From NCBI GenBank assembly GCA_003996215.1, contig QJPP01001692.1, forward strand, positions 147,723 through 211,722: 64,000 nt of DNA. Reading direction: 5' to 3'. How positions within the stretch are numbered: the first letter of the stretch is position 1; each line of letters starts with the position of its first letter. This DNA comes from Jaltomata sinuosa (Eukaryota > Streptophyta > Magnoliopsida > Solanales > Solanaceae). Below the pieces are notes generated by a model. The model was not told the origin of the DNA and made no database searches. It saw nothing but the letters and a program-made list of their open reading frames with translations. A program made the position numbers and the translations under genes. Of this stretch, positions 43,742 through 56,880 are shown piece by piece.

Positions 43742-44353
43742 TGATACTAGCATGGATAGCATGGTTGACACGAGCATGGATGGCATAAATAACACATACG
43801 ATGTTCATGCAAAGGGAAGCTTATGAGTCCGTGGGAGTGATGTGGATGAAGAAAAGAGGTCATTTGTGCAAGTGGCTAGGCCTTAAATTCAAGAATCAAT
43901 AAAGAAGAACACCAAACAAGGCCCTTGCTTCATTAAGGGCAATATTGTAAAAAGTCAATGACTTCTTATTTCCTTAGTATAAGTAGTAGCTTTTCTTTAT
44001 TTTGAAAACTAGTTTTGATGAATATTGAATATTGAGCTTTGAAGCTTGTAGTTTCTAGGTATTTAGCTTGTAGTTTCTAGGTGAAGCCTAGATTAGTTGG
44101 TAATTTTAGTAGTGTGGATCTTGGAATTGTTGGTGAACTTCTTGGTTTGGTTAATCGAAGGTTGCTCATTTGTGGTTTCTTGAGTTCCTTTGATTTTTAT
44201 CAAACTAGGGTTTGTGTTTGAATTATTGAATTCAATTGGGAGGTGAGGGTATCAAGTCCCTTGTTGCCCATAAATTCAAGAGTTTGAATATTAACTCACA
44301 TATCCTTCTTTTGTTTTCTTTCCTTCTTGTTCTTCCCTCTTTGTCCGTTATCA
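43742..44353 (+). repeat. 3' LTR of N1c
   Basis: 612 bp, TGATACTAGCATGG to GTTATCA, preceded by the purine tract. The right flank is minus-strand N2 ORF sequence, starting ATGAACCTCCC. TATA-like TATAAGTAG at about 43979. Confidence 0.88.
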
Positions 44354-46625
44354 ATGAACCTCCCAAAAACAAGAAAGTAACTTAGCACCCACAAGTATAT
44401 AGAAAACTCAAAATAGGCAATGACACATTTGTCTTGTGATTCACAAGCATGAAACCACATTTTAGCGTAGTAAAAAAAGGTGCTACTTAAATAAACTTCA
44501 TTCCACATATAGAATCACCCTTTGATCCACAAGCATTAAGTCCTTGATCAAGAATGGGGTCACACAAGAATGAAGGGATCATTGGAGAACATACACCCCC
44601 TTCTATTTGACCACTAACCCCTCCAATAGACGTACTATAATCTTCTAAGAAGAGCATTCCATCTTCGCAAAGTGTGCCATCATACCATAGTGGATTCTCA
44701 AACACTTGGTAGCCTTCAAGAGGGGCTATACTTCCATTATGCCAAAACACACCACTATACATTTCACCTTCATTAGTCATGTCAACCTCAAATAAGGGAT
44801 TATCCTTAAAAACACATTCTACCTCAAAATCCTCATGAGAAGAATAAGGAATGGAATCACAATTCAAGGATTCATCATTTAGGTGCAATGATTTTATATG
44901 ACTATCTACATGACCAACTATATCAATGCCATCAATTAATTGAGGTTCCTTACGTTCATCACAAAAAGCCTTATTTAGTGGGTCACCATTGCACATAAGT
45001 TGATAAACACAATATTTATCACTAGTTGGTAGCATTTCAAGATCAAAAGAATCAAGCACATGATTACTACAAATGGAACCAACTAGCATTTGACCACCCC
45101 TTTTACACGATAATGTATCTTAATTTAAGCTATAAGTGTCAACACTAGGTGAGCACAAATTAACCTTACTAGAAGAGTTAATTCGATCATCTATAGGATC
45201 AACTAGTGTTAGAACACTCACAACAATAACACTATCTTCATGCAACAATGTGTCATCATGGTCATCACAAGGCAATGGCTCATTAAGCTTACATATATCC
45301 AAGCTATCACTTACACTCAATTGGCTACTAGCCACACAATAATCTTCCAATTTCAATAAAGTGCAAGAGTTAGCTTTGTTACCTTATAGTTCATAGGAAG
45401 AATTGCCTTCACCTTGGTTATAAACATTTAAGCACAATTTCTTCCTTTGAAAGCTTTCAACCACCTCATGATGTTCAACATTTTAAGGCCCCACAATAGG
45501 TTTGCTTCCAAGAATACCTACATAAAAATTAAGACAACTAGAAAAAGAAGAGAGGTTACAAAAGTTAGTATAAGGTTGTGACAAGCCCATCATATCACTC
45601 CAATCAACCTCTCCTTTTTCCACTCTAGAGTTGTCACATATCACGCGCTTTCTCCTATCCATATTTTGTCTCTTAATTTTATTAGAGTTCGGATAAGTGC
45701 CAAGGATCCCTTGTGAAGGGTTAGATGATCCCTTCACTTTAAGCTTCCACTTTGGTGCATAAGGCATGGATGTTTTGACTTCCATGTTTAACTCCTTAGT
45801 GCCATCATCACAAGGAGTAGCTTGCCTTGCTCCCAATGACAACTCCTTAGGTTTATCTTCACGAGGAGTGGCTTTATTCAACATCTTTTATAACTCCTCG
45901 GGCTTAAGATTGGCAACCCATCCAATGATCTTGTCAACTTCTCTTTGAATGGAATTCCATAATTCTTTAGTGCTTAGAGGTTCAAGATCCCTCATTGGAA
46001 AGGGCTCAATTGATTTCACTCTACTTTTATGGCATAGTGATCCTTCCATCCTACCTCCAATACCATTTCTATATTGAGAACAAGACACATTGGAATTAGG
46101 ATAAGAAGCATGAGACATGGTAGTTCTACAAGTAGGAAATGCACATTTTCTCTTACTCATTAGACGGCTTTCACTTGCACAAACATACCCACACACACCA
46201 CTTCGACTAGGATAAGTACCACAAGAAAAAGCATAATATTCTCTAACTTCATGGGTGTTCTTATCACAAGACTCATAAAGTAGGTAGGAGGAAAAACTAT
46301 ACCTTAATTCATCTTTATCCTCATAGTAGGTAGGATGAGATTCTTCATATTCTCCATCGTAATCATAGGAATCATTACAAGGTTCTTCAACTGCATCATC
46401 TTCATCATAAAATACTTCTACTCCTTCATGTTCATCATAAGAGCCATAAGCCCCATTCATTTCACATCCATCTCTGAAGTAGTAGTTCTCATCACTATAC
46501 GGCTCAAGATCATGGCTATTATCATTGCTTCCACAATCCCCATCATTATCATACTCATAGACTCTATTGCTACAAGCATAATCTCCCATTTCATCATTAT
46601 AAGAATCCGAAGCTATAGATGACAT
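44354..46625 (-). pseudogene. N2a ORF (broken)
   Basis: ATG at 46625 (MSSIASDSYNDEMGDY). The acidic Tyr/Asp-rich domain (about 110 residues) is followed by a Cys-containing segment with KRKCAFPTCRTTMSHASYPNSN, colinear with N1's FPTSRNMIMCDSYPNTN. Where N1 has a protease-like stretch, N2 has STKELWNSIQREVDKIIGW and LGARQATPCDDGTKELN. Shared blocks follow: APKWKLKVKGSSNPSQGI, GLSQPYTNFCNLSSFSSCL, VVESFQRKQ-like, HVDSHIKSLHLNDESL and VFENPLWYDGT. Stops or shifts occur near 45886, 45480, 45358 and 45090. The module is mostly deleted near 44490-44440, and the gene is cut at 44354. The product is a diverged homologue of the N1 protein. Confidence 0.75.
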
Positions 46626-47943
46626 ACTTCCTTATAGCTTCTTTTGTACCTACAAAACTAGTAAATAAGTTAATAATAAAATCCTCACGCCACTCTTTAT
46701 GTAAACTTTCAACTCACCTTCTATGGCTTCTTTCCCAAATTGATAGTGCTACTAGCTTCGCTCAATCAATTCAAGGTTATCTATCCTTGTGGAGGAATTG
46801 ATCCTTATGACTCTTGAAAGAAGGATGACTCAAATAAAACTAAAAGGACTTGAATCAAGAAATTAACTATGAAATACAATAAGAAATGTTGAAGAAACGA
46901 AGCACGAAAGAAAATAGACTCAAAAAAAACTAAGTAACAAAAGTAGAAAAGTTACTAGTGTTGCTTAATTTGAAGAATCAAAGAAGTGATTTGGTATTTT
47001 AAAACTAGTTAACAAGTAATTAAAGATTTTAATTAGTTGTTAATTAGTAGAGAAATGAAAGAAAAATGAGTGTAGAAGAAGAAATGGACCAAATCTGACA
47101 ATCAGAAAAGTTCTGAATGACCAAATCTGACAACCAGAAAAGTTCTGAAGGGCCAAATCTAACCCTTAGAGAAGAGTTTGGGGGGCTGAAGTTGACAATT
47201 ACAAACTTAACTAGAAAGCTTCAAATTTTAGAACCCCAAAATTTTTCTAAGTGTTGGAAACCACTTGCTCTTTGAAGTTAAGCAGCACGTGTGGCTGCTA
47301 AGTTAGCTGACTGGTGGTTGGCTGATGCGCTGGTGCTGATGTGGCACTGGTGTGGCAACTGACTGGGTGTTGACTGCTGACATGGCAGTCCACGGGGAAA
47401 TTAATAAAAGAATTTTTTGAAATTTTGATTTATTTAAAAAAAAATCCACTTGTGGACCCATAAACACCTTTGACCAACTTTAACTTGGAAAAATTGGATC
47501 AAATGTACCTTTTGTTTCCTTCTTCTTCAGGAACAAGATGAAGATGCTTAAGAACATTAGAAAAACCTCAATCTTCATATACTCATAACTCCTTCATTTT
47601 TGCACCAAATTCAATGAAATTTTCATCCACGTGTTTCCTTCAATGCCACGAACAAATTCTACTAATTTTTAGCCTTTAAAACCAAGCCAAAAATAAACAC
47701 ACTTTTAAAAATTCACAAAGTTTCAAAAGTTCAAAATTCTTCAATGGTAACTTCAATTATACACCTTCAAATTACACAAAATTTGAGATCTAGATTCAAA
47801 AAACACTAGAGAATCAAGATCAAGTGTCAAAAACAACAAATCAAAACAATTTTTGGACGAATTTTTCATTTTTTTTTCAAATTTATGAACCTAAGACCTA
47901 AAAATTACTGGAACAACTCTTAAAACCTAAGCTATGATACTAA
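46626..47943 (-). other. Leader of N2a with predicted intron 46650-46717
   Basis: Intron signals on the minus strand: AAG|GTGAGT (46717), TATTAAC, TTTTGTAG|GTAC (46650), 68 nt. The G/C-rich CTGACTGGTGG segment lies at about 47275-47400. The primer site is degenerate (minus TAGTATCATAGC, about 47930-47941). No coding sequence. Confidence 0.65.
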
Positions 47944-48552
47944 GATAACAATAATCTCAATCGGAAATGATCAAAATCGATATTGAAAACACAAAAAGAA
48001 ACAACACAAATTAATGATAGAGGGATAGATTAGAAAAAGGGATGAGAATAGAAGAAAGAAAGTCTAATTGAATACACAATCAATTAAGGGAGAAGAGAAC
48101 TTAATCAAATGTATGAGAAATTAAATTGTTTCCACAAGATGATAACTCGATGATCAATCAAGCAATGAAGATAACACAAACAATTAGGGAATCCACCCTA
48201 ATCACTCGATCTAAGCTAACAATTAGAATCGAACCCAATCACTACCCTAAGCTAGAGTAACTAAATATCAAGTCTATTCAAGATAATTCAATCATTAATA
48301 ATCTAATTATAAAAATGGCTAAGGCTAGTTATTTATAGTTATTGCCTTTACAAAAATAGTCTATTACAAAAATAGCCCAAAAGTGACTATTTTTAAAATA
48401 ACCCACAAAGGACCTTCTTGATTGCCCAAATGGCATCTTGATAGCCCATGACCTTGTGTATTTGTTGCTCCATGGATTCCTCTGGGCTCCATGCTATCAT
48501 CCATATATGAAAGCCCCTCCTAATGTTCTCCAAGCTAACCGTGATCGTATCA
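47944..48552 (-). repeat. LTR shared by N2a (5') and N2b (3')
   Basis: On the minus strand it starts TGATACGATCACGG at 48552. Its other end is decayed near 47944 (TGTTATC). Purine tract on the right (48553-48566), primer site on the left. TATA box (TATAAATA, minus) at 48330-48337. Confidence 0.8.
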
Positions 48553-51297
48553 TCCTACCCTTCTTCACAAGGATTCATCCTCGAATCCGAACCTTGCAAA
48601 AACATGAGAAAGACAAACAACAAACATATTCTCATAGCATGAGGGTTAGCACAAGGGTCATCAACCATACCAACTTGCCAAGGAGGCACATATTTGAAAT
48701 ATAACCAACTATCATTTGTGTTCAATTAGAGACATTCATCATATAAGATACAAAGGATTTGTCTATAAGCATTATCATGAGACAAGGAAATCAAAAGGGT
48801 CGTATTGACCTCAAAACCTCCAATAGGTAATGTTACCTCAAGACACAATTATTTCTTCATCTCACAATATGACCATACCAAGAGTGGTGCAATCACCCAC
48901 AAGGGTTCATTCGGGTCAAAGAAGTAAAAGAACCACATATCTCTACCTCCATAGAAAACAAATCCCATACAATTTTGGGTATCATCATAAGCAAAAAGGT
49001 AGTAGAGGAAAGTGCTAAGATCATAAACCTCCCAAAAACAAGAAAGTAACTTAGCACCCACAAGTATATAGAAAACTCTCAAAATAGGCAATGACACATT
49101 TGTCTTGGGATTCACAAGCATGAGACCACATTTTAGCAAAGGGTCGTCATATGTAAATAAGTAGTAAAGAAAGATGCTACTTAAATGAACTTAATCCAAG
49201 GTGTGCTCACATATAGAATCACCCTTTGATCCATAAGCATTAAGGCCTTGATCAAGAATGGGGTCACACAAAAATAAAGGGATCATTTGAGTTCATACAC
49301 CCTCTTCCATTCTACCACTAACCCCTCCAATAGACGTACTATCATCTTCTAAGAAGAGAATTCCATCTTCGAAAAGTGTGCCATCATACCATAGTGGATT
49401 CTCAATCACTTGGTAGCCTTCTAGAGGGGCTACACATCCATCATGCCAAGACACACAACTATACATTTCACCTTCATTAGTCATGTCAACCTCAAACAAG
49501 GGATTATCCTTAAAAATACATTCCACCTCAAAATCCTCATGAGAAGAATAAGGAATGGAATCACAATTCAAGGATTCATCATTTAGGTGCAATAACTTCA
49601 TATGAATATCTACATGACCAACTATATAAATGCCATCAATAAATTGAGGTTTCTTACGTTCATCAAAAAAATCCTCATTTAGTGGGTTACACATAAGTTG
49701 ATCAACACAATATTTATCACTAGTTGGTAGCATTTCAAGTTCAAAAGAATCAAGCACATGATTACTACAATTGGAACCAACTAGCATTTGACCACCCCTT
49801 TTACATGATAATGTATCTTCATTTATGCTATAAGTGTCAACACTAGGTGGACACAAATTAACCTTACTAGAAGGGTCAATTTGGTCATCTATAGGATCAA
49901 CTAGTGTTGGAACACTCGCAACAATGACAATATCACCATGCAAAAAGGTGCCATCATGGTTATCACAAGGCAAAGGCTCTTTAAGCTTACATAAATCCAA
50001 GCTATCACTTACATTCAATTGGCTACTAGCCACGCAATGATCTTCCAATTTTAATAAAGTGCAAGAGTTAGCTTTGTTACCTTGTCGTTCATACGAAGAA
50101 TTGCCTTCACGTTGGTTATAAACATTTAAGAATAATTGCTTCCTTTGAAAGCTTTCAACCACCTCATGGTGTTCCACATTTTGAGGTCCCATAATAGGTT
50201 TGCTTCCAACAATACCTGCATAAGAATTAAGACAACTAGAAAAAGAAGAGAGGTTACAAAAGTTAGTATAAGGTTGTGACAACCCCCTCACATCACTCCA
50301 CACAACCTCTACTTTTCACACCCTTACTCCTCTCAATCTTTTGTCTCTCAATTTTATTAGAGTTTGGATATGTGCAAGGATCCCTTGTGAAGGGTTAGAT
50401 GATCCCTTCACTTCAAGCTTCCACTTTGGTGCACAAGGTGTGGATGTTTTGATTTCCATATTTAACTCCTTAGTGCCATCATCGCAAGGAGTAGCTTGCC
50501 TTGCTCCCAACGACAACTCCTTAGGTTCATTTTCACGAGGAGTGGCTTTATTCAGCATCTTTTGTAACTCCTCGGGCTTAAGATTGGCAACCCATCCAAT
50601 GATCTTGTCAACTTCTCTTTGAATGGAATTCCATAATTCTTTAGTGCTTAGAGGTTTAAGATCCCTCACAAGAAAGGGCTCATTTGATTTCACTCTACTT
50701 TTATGGCATAATGATCCTTCCATCCTACCTCCAATACCTTTTGTATACTGAGAACAAGACACATTGGAATTAGGATAAGAAGCATGAGACATGGTAGTTC
50801 TACAAGTAGGAAATGCATATTTTCACTTACTCATTAGATGACTTTAACTTGTACTAACATACCCACACATACCACTTTGACTAGAATAAGTACCACAAGA
50901 AAAAGCATTATATTTTCTAACTTTATGGGTGGACTCATAAAGTAGGTAGGAGGAAGAACTATACCTCAAGTCATCTTCATCCTGATAGTAGGTAGGATGA
51001 GATTCTTCTTATTCTCCATCGTCATCATAGGAATCATCACAAGGTTCTTCAACCCCACCATCTTCATCATAAGATACTTCTACTCCTTCATGTTCATCAT
51101 AAGATCCATAATCCCTATTCATTTCACATCCATCTCTGAAGTAGTAGTTCTCATTACTATAAGGCTTAAGATCATGGCTATTATCATAGCTTTCACAATC
51201 CCCATTATCATTATATTCATAGCCTCTATTGCTACAAGCATAGTATCCCATTTCATTATCATAAGGATCCGAAGATATAGATGATATACTTCCTTAT
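48553..51297 (-). pseudogene. N2b ORF (longest N2 copy, start codon lost)
   Basis: Colinear with N2a. The start codon is ATA (51297-51295) where N2a has ATG, and a TAA near 51009 interrupts the acidic domain. The largest open segment, 50303-49293 (336 codons), carries VRGLSQPYTNFCNLSS, VEHHEVVESFQRKQLFLN, GNKANSCTLLKL, PLPCDNHDG, VDTYSINEDTLSCKRGG, ECIFKDNPLFEVDMTNEGE and ENPLWYDGTL. Two modules follow: a variant FxYYL...YDDP near 49140-49165, and TFLYYLFAYDD near 48980-49015 followed by the FVFYGGRD and FFYFFDPNEPLWV block. The tail WLYFKYVPPW and the Asn-Pro-Cys end lie just before the purine tract at 48553. Confidence 0.75.
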
Positions 51298-52366
51298 AGC
51301 TTCTTTTTGTACCTACAAAACTAGCAACCAAGTAAATAATAAAATCCTCACTCCACTCTTTATGTGAACTTTCAACTCACCTTCTATGGCTTCTTTCCCA
51401 AATTAATAGTGCTACTAGAGCTTCACTCAATTAATTCAAGGTTATCTATCCTTGTGGAGAAATGGATCCTTGTGACTCTTGAAAGAAGGACGACTCAAAT
51501 AAAACTAAAAGGACTTGAATCAAGAAATTAACTATGAAACAAAATAAGAAAAGTTGAAGAAAAGAAGCACGAAAGAAAATGGACTCAAAAAAAACTAAAT
51601 AACAAAAGTAGAAAAGTTACTTGTGTTGCTTAATTTGAAGAATCAAAAAAGTGATTTGATGTTTTAAAACTAGTTAACAAGTAATTAACAAGAAACCACT
51701 AGCTCTTTGAAATTGAGCAGCATGCGTGGATGCTGAGTTGGAAGCTGACTGGTGGCTGGCTACTGCGCTGGTGCTGATGTGGTGCTGGGCTGGCAACTGA
51801 CTGGGCATTAACTGCTGACATGGCAGTTCATGTAGACATTAATAAAAAAAATTGAAATTTTAATTTTTTTTAAATTTCCACTTATGGACCTACAAACACC
51901 TTTGACAAACTTTGCCTTGGGAAAACTGGATCAAATGTACCTTTTTTTTCCTTCTACTTCAAGAACAAGATGAAGATGCTTAAGAACATAAGAAAAACCC
52001 CAATCTTCAAATTCTCATAACTCCTTCATTTTTGTACCAAATTCAATGAAATTTTCATTCACGTGTTTCCTTCAACGCCACAAAAAAATTTCACTAATTT
52101 TTAGCCTTCAAAACCAAGCCAAAAATAAACACACGCTCAAAACCCTTCAATGGTAACTTCAATTCTACACCTTCAAATTTCACGAAATTAGAGATCTAGA
52201 CTCAAAAAATACTAGAGAATCAAGATCTAGTATCGAAAATAACAAATCAAAACAAAAAACTTTTCCGAATTTTTTTTGGATGATTTTTTCAAAAAAAATT
52301 AAATTTATGAACCTAAGACCTAAGAATTACTGGAACAACTCTTAAAACCTAAGCTATGATACTAAG
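51298..52366 (-). other. Leader of N2b with predicted intron 51313-51380
   Basis: Intron signals match N2a (AAG|GTGAG at 51380; TTTTGTAG|GTAC at 51313; 68 nt). The leader is about 250 bases shorter than N2a's because of a deletion near 51690. Degenerate primer site at about 52353-52364. Confidence 0.6.
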
Positions 52367-52963
52367 ATAACAACAATCTCAATTGGAAATGATCGAAATC
52401 GATATTGAAAACACAAAAAAAAACACAAATTAATGATAGAGGGATAGATTAGAAAAAGGGATGAGAATAGAAGAAAGAAAGTCTAATTGAATACACAATC
52501 AATTAAGGGAGAAGAGAACTTAATCAAATACACGAGAAACCAAATTGACTCCCCCAGATGATAACTCGATAATCAATCAAGCGAAAAAGATAACACAAGT
52601 AATTCGGGAATCCACCCTAATCACTCGATCTAAGCTAACAATTGGAATTGAACCCAATCACTAGCTTAGTAACTAAATATCAAGTCTATTCAAGACAATT
52701 CAATCATCAATAATCTAATTATCAAAATGGCTAAGGCAACTATTTATAGTTATTGCCTTTACTTAAATAGCCTATTATAAAAATAGCTCAAAAGTGACTA
52801 TTTTTGAAATAACCCACAAAGGTCCTTCTTGATTGCCCAAATGGCATCTTGATAACCCATGGACTTGTGTATTTATTGCTCCATGGCTTTCTCTGGGTTC
52901 CACGATATCATCCATATATGGAAGCCCCTCCTAATGTTCTCCAAGCTAACCGTGATCGTATTA
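52367..52963 (-). repeat. LTR shared by N2b (5') and N2c (3')
   Basis: The minus strand starts TAATACGATCACGG at 52963 (TGATAC mutated to TAATAC). It closely matches 47944-48552. Purine tract side at 52964-52980, primer side at the left. Confidence 0.78.
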
Positions 52964-54358
52964 TCCTATCCTTCTTCACAAGGATTCATCCAAAAATCCA
53001 AACCTTGCAACAAGAGAAAGACAAACAACAAACATATTCTCATAGCATGAGGGTTAGCACAAGGGTCATCAACCATACAAACTTTCCAAGGAGGCACATA
53101 TTTGAAATACAACCAACTATCCTTTATGTTTAATAAGAGCCATTCATCATATAAGATACAAAGGATTTGTCTATAAGCATTATCATGAGACAAGGAAATC
53201 AAAAGGGTCTTACTAACCTCAAAACCTCCAATAGGTAATGTTACCTCAAGACACAATTGTTTCTTCATCTCACAATAAGACCACACCAAGAGTAGTGCAA
53301 CCACCCACAAGAGTTCATTCGGGTCAAAGAAGTAAAAGACCCATATATCTCTACGTCCATAGAAAACAAATCCCATACCATTATGGGTATCATCGTAAGC
53401 AGAAAGGTAGTAGAGGAAAGTGCTAAGATCATGAACTTCCCAAAAACAAGAAAGCAACTTAGCACCCACAAGTATATAGAAAACTCTCAAAATAGGAAAT
53501 GACACATTTGTCTTGGGATTCATAAGCATGAGACCACATTTTAGCAAAGGTTCATCATATTTAAATAAGTAGTAAGGAAAGGAGCTACTTAAATAAACTT
53601 CATCCAAGGTGTGCCCACATATAGAATCACCCTTTGATCCACAAGCATTAAGGCCTTGATCAAGAATGAGGTCACACAAGAATGAATGGCTCATTGGAGA
53701 ACATACACCCCCTTCCATTTGATGACTAACCCTCCAATAGATGTACTATCATCTTCTAAGAAGAGAATTCCATCTTCAGAAAGTGTGCCTTCAAGAGGGG
53801 CTACAATTCCATCATGCCAAGACACACCACTATACATTTCACCTTCATTAGTCATGTCAACCTCAAACAAGGGATTATCCTTAAAAACACATTCCAACTC
53901 AAAATCCTCATGAGAAGAATAAGGAATGGAATCACAACTCAAGGATTCATCATTTAGGTACAATGACTTTATATAACTGTCTACATGACCAACTATATCA
54001 ATGCCATTAATAAATTAAGGTTCCTTACATTCATTAAAAACAACCTCATTTAGTGGGTCACCATTACACATAAGTTGATCAACATAACATTTATCACTAA
54101 TTGGTAGCATTTCAAGCTCAAAAGAATCAAGCACATGATTACTACAATTGGAACCAACTAGCATTTGACCACCCTTTTTACATGATAATGTATCTTCATT
54201 AATGCTATAAGTGTCAACACTAGGTAGACACAAATTAACCTTACTAGAAGAGTCAATTCGGTCATCTATTGGATCAACTAGTGTTGGAATACTCGCAACA
54301 ATGACACTATCACCATTCAAAAAGGTGCCATCATGGTCATCATCACAAGGCAAAGTCT
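52964..54358 (-). pseudogene. N2c ORF: C-terminal half
   Basis: Minus frames at 54368-54015, 53963-53691 and 53718-52966. The last is 250 codons open and holds two modules: PYYLFKYDEPLLKCGLML with a following KTNVSFPILRVFYILVG block, then TFLYYLSAYDDTHNGMGFVFYGRRD and WVFYFFDPNELLWVV. The C-terminus is DSWLYFKYVPPW and DPCANPHAMRICLLFVFL, ending at the purine tract. The N-terminal half is deleted: near 54358 the ORF passes straight into the CTGACTGGG segment of the leader. Confidence 0.75.
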
Positions 54359-54954
54359 GGTGTGCCAACTGACTGGGTGTTGACTGCTGATATGGCAGTC
54401 CACGGGGAAATTAATAAAAGATTTTTTTGAAATTTTGATTTATTTTAAAAAAAATTCCACTTGTGGACCCATAAACACCTTTGACCAACTTTGACTTGGA
54501 AAAATTGAATCAAATGTACCTTTTGTTTCCTTCTTCTTCAGGAACAAGATGAAGATGCTTAAGAACATTAGAAAAACCTCAATCTTCATATACTCATAAC
54601 TCCTTCATTTTTGTACCAAATTCAATGAAATTTTCATCCACGTGTTTCCTTCAATGCCACGAATAAATTCCACTAATTTTTAGCCTTTAAAACCAAGCCA
54701 AAAATAAACCCACTTTTAAAAATTCACAAAGTTTCAAAAGCTCAAAACCCTTCAATGGTAACTTCAATTATACACCTTCAAATTACACAAAATTTGAGAT
54801 CTAGATTCAAAAAATACTAGAGAATCAAGATCAAGTGTCAAAAACAACAAATCAAAACAATTTTTGGACGAATTTTTCATTTTTTTTTAAATTTATGAAC
54901 CTAAGACCTAAGAATTACTGGAACAACTCTTAAAACCTAAGCTATGATACTAAG
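54359..54954 (-). other. Shortened leader of N2c
   Basis: Retains only the primer-proximal half of an N2 leader (CTGACTGGGTG segment to the primer site at about 54941-54952). The predicted intron is lost in the same deletion that removed the ORF's N-terminal half. Confidence 0.65.
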
Positions 54955-55561
54955 ATAACAACAATCTCAATCGGAAATGATCGAAATCAATATTGAAAAC
55001 ACAAAAAGAAATAACAAAAATTAATGATAGAGGGATAGATTAGAAAAAGGGATGAGAATAGAAGAAAGAAAGTCTAATTGAATACACAATCAATTAAGGG
55101 AGAAGAGAACTTAATCAAATGTATGAGAAATCAAATTGATTCCACAAGATGATAACTCGATGATCAATCAAGCAAAGAAGATAACACAAACAATTAGGGA
55201 ATCCACCCTAATCACTCGATCTAAGCTAACAATTAGAATCGAACCCAATCACTACCCTAAGCTAGAGTTACTAAATATCAAGTCTATTCAAGATAATTCA
55301 ATCATTAATAATCCAATTATAAAAATGGCTAAGGCTAGTTATTTATAGTTATTGCCTTTACACAAATAGTCTATTACAAAAATAGCCCAAAAGTGACTAT
55401 TTTTAAAATAACCCACAAAGGCCCTTCTTGATTGCCCAAATGGCATCTTGATAGACCATGACCTTGTGTATTTTTTGCTCCATGGATTCCTCTGGGCTCC
55501 ACGCTATCATCCATATATGAAAGCCCTCCTAATGTTCTCCAAGCTAACCGTGATCGTATCA
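54955..55561 (-). repeat. LTR shared by N2c (5') and N2d (3')
   Basis: The minus strand starts TGATACGATCACGG at 55561. Nearly identical to 47944-48552, including the 'ggctaaggctagttatttatag' TATA region. Purine-rich tract at 55562-55575. Confidence 0.8.
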
Positions 55562-55757
55562 TTCTACCCTTCTTCACAAGGATTCATCCTCGAATCCGAA
55601 CCTTGCAAAAACATGAGAAAGACAAACAACAAACATATTCTCATAGCATGAGGGTTAGCACAAGGGTCACCAACCACACCAACTTGCCAAGGAGGCACAT
55701 ATTTGAAATACAACCAACTATCATTTGTGTTCAATAAGAGACATTCATCATATAAAA
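55562..55757 (-). pseudogene. N2d ORF: last ~60 codons only
   Basis: Carries LYDECLLLNTNDSWLYFKYVPPW and CANPHAMRICLLFVFLMFLQG, ending at the purine tract. At about 55757 the ORF joins leader sequence directly, so almost the whole coding region is deleted. Confidence 0.7.
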
Positions 55758-56880
55758 CTAAAAGGACTTGAATCAAAAAATTTACTATGAAATAAAATAA
55801 GAAAAGTTGAAGAAAAGAAGCACGAAAGAAAATGGACTAAAAAAACTAAGTAACAGAAGTAGAAAAATTACTTGTGTTGCTTAATTTGAAGGATCAAAGA
55901 AGTGATTTGATGTTTTAAAACTAGTTAACAAGTAATTAAAGATTTTAATTAGTTGTTAATTAGTAGAGAAATGAAAGAAAATGAGTGTAGAAGAAGAACT
56001 GGACCAAATCTGACAATCAGAAAAGTTCTGAAGGATCAAATCTGACAATAAGAAAAGTTTTGAAGGACCAAATCTGACCCTTAGATAAGAGTTTGGGGGG
56101 CTGAAGTTGAAACTTAAAAACTCGATCAGAAAGCTTCAAATTTTGTAACCCCAAAAATTTTCTAAGTGTTGGAAACCACTTGCTCTTTGAAGTTGAGCAG
56201 CACGCGTGGCTGCTGAGTTGGCAGCTGACTGGTGGCTAGCTGCTGCGCTGGCGCTGATGTGGTGCTGGTGTGGCAGTTGACTGGGCGTTGACTGTTGACG
56301 TGACAGTCCACGTGGAAATTAATAATTTAATTTTTAAAAAAAATTTGATTTTTTTTAAAAATTTCTACTTGTGGACCCACAAACACCTTTGACCAACTTT
56401 GACTTGGGAAAATTGGATCAAATGTACCTTTTGTTTCCTTCTTCTTCAAGAACAAGATCATGCTTAAGAACATAAGAAAAACCCTAATCTTCAAATACTC
56501 ATAACTCCTTCATTTTTGCACCAAATTCAATGAAATTTTCATCCACGTGTTTCCTTTAACGCCACAAACAAATTCCACTAATTTTTAGCCTTCAAAACCA
56601 AGCCAAAAATATAAACCGACTTTTCAAAATTCACAAAGTTTCAAAAGCTCAAAACCCTTCAATGGTAACTTCAATTATACACCTTCAAATTGCACGAAAT
56701 TTGAGATCTAGAGTAAAAAAATACTAGAGAATCAAGATCTTGTGTCAGAAATAACAAATCAAAACAAAACAATTCTGGATTTTTTTTGGACGAATTTTTC
56801 AAAAAAAAAATCAAATTTATGAACCTAAGACCTAAGAATTGATGGAACAACTCTTAAAATCTAAGCTTCGATACCAAGAA
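55758..56880 (-). other. Leader of N2d
   Basis: A leader with the CTGACTGGTGG segment near 56200-56310 and a primer-site remnant (minus TGGTATCGAAGC) at about 56865-56876. The intron region is deleted. No coding sequence. Confidence 0.65.

Larger units (their letters stand above)
34373..44353 (+). mobile_element. N1 block: plus-strand non-autonomous family-X elements sharing LTRs
   Basis: Three plus-strand LTRs (34373-35025, 37161-37774, 43742-44353) and three leader-plus-ORF internal regions (N1a, N1b, N1c). N1a and N1b are separated by a single LTR. N1b and N1c are separated by a minus-strand leader and two LTR ends (39497-40669). The outer flanks are TAATC on the left (in element G's leader) and ATGAA on the right (in an N2 ORF). 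They are not the same site, so the block is not one clean insertion. Confidence 0.7.

Noticed and set aside
46335..46622. Hydrophobic, Ile-rich plus-strand frames near 46335 and 50997
   Set aside because: They are antisense readings of the acidic Asp/Tyr/Glu-rich N-terminal domain of the N2 ORF, which forces Ile/Val-like codons on the opposite strand.
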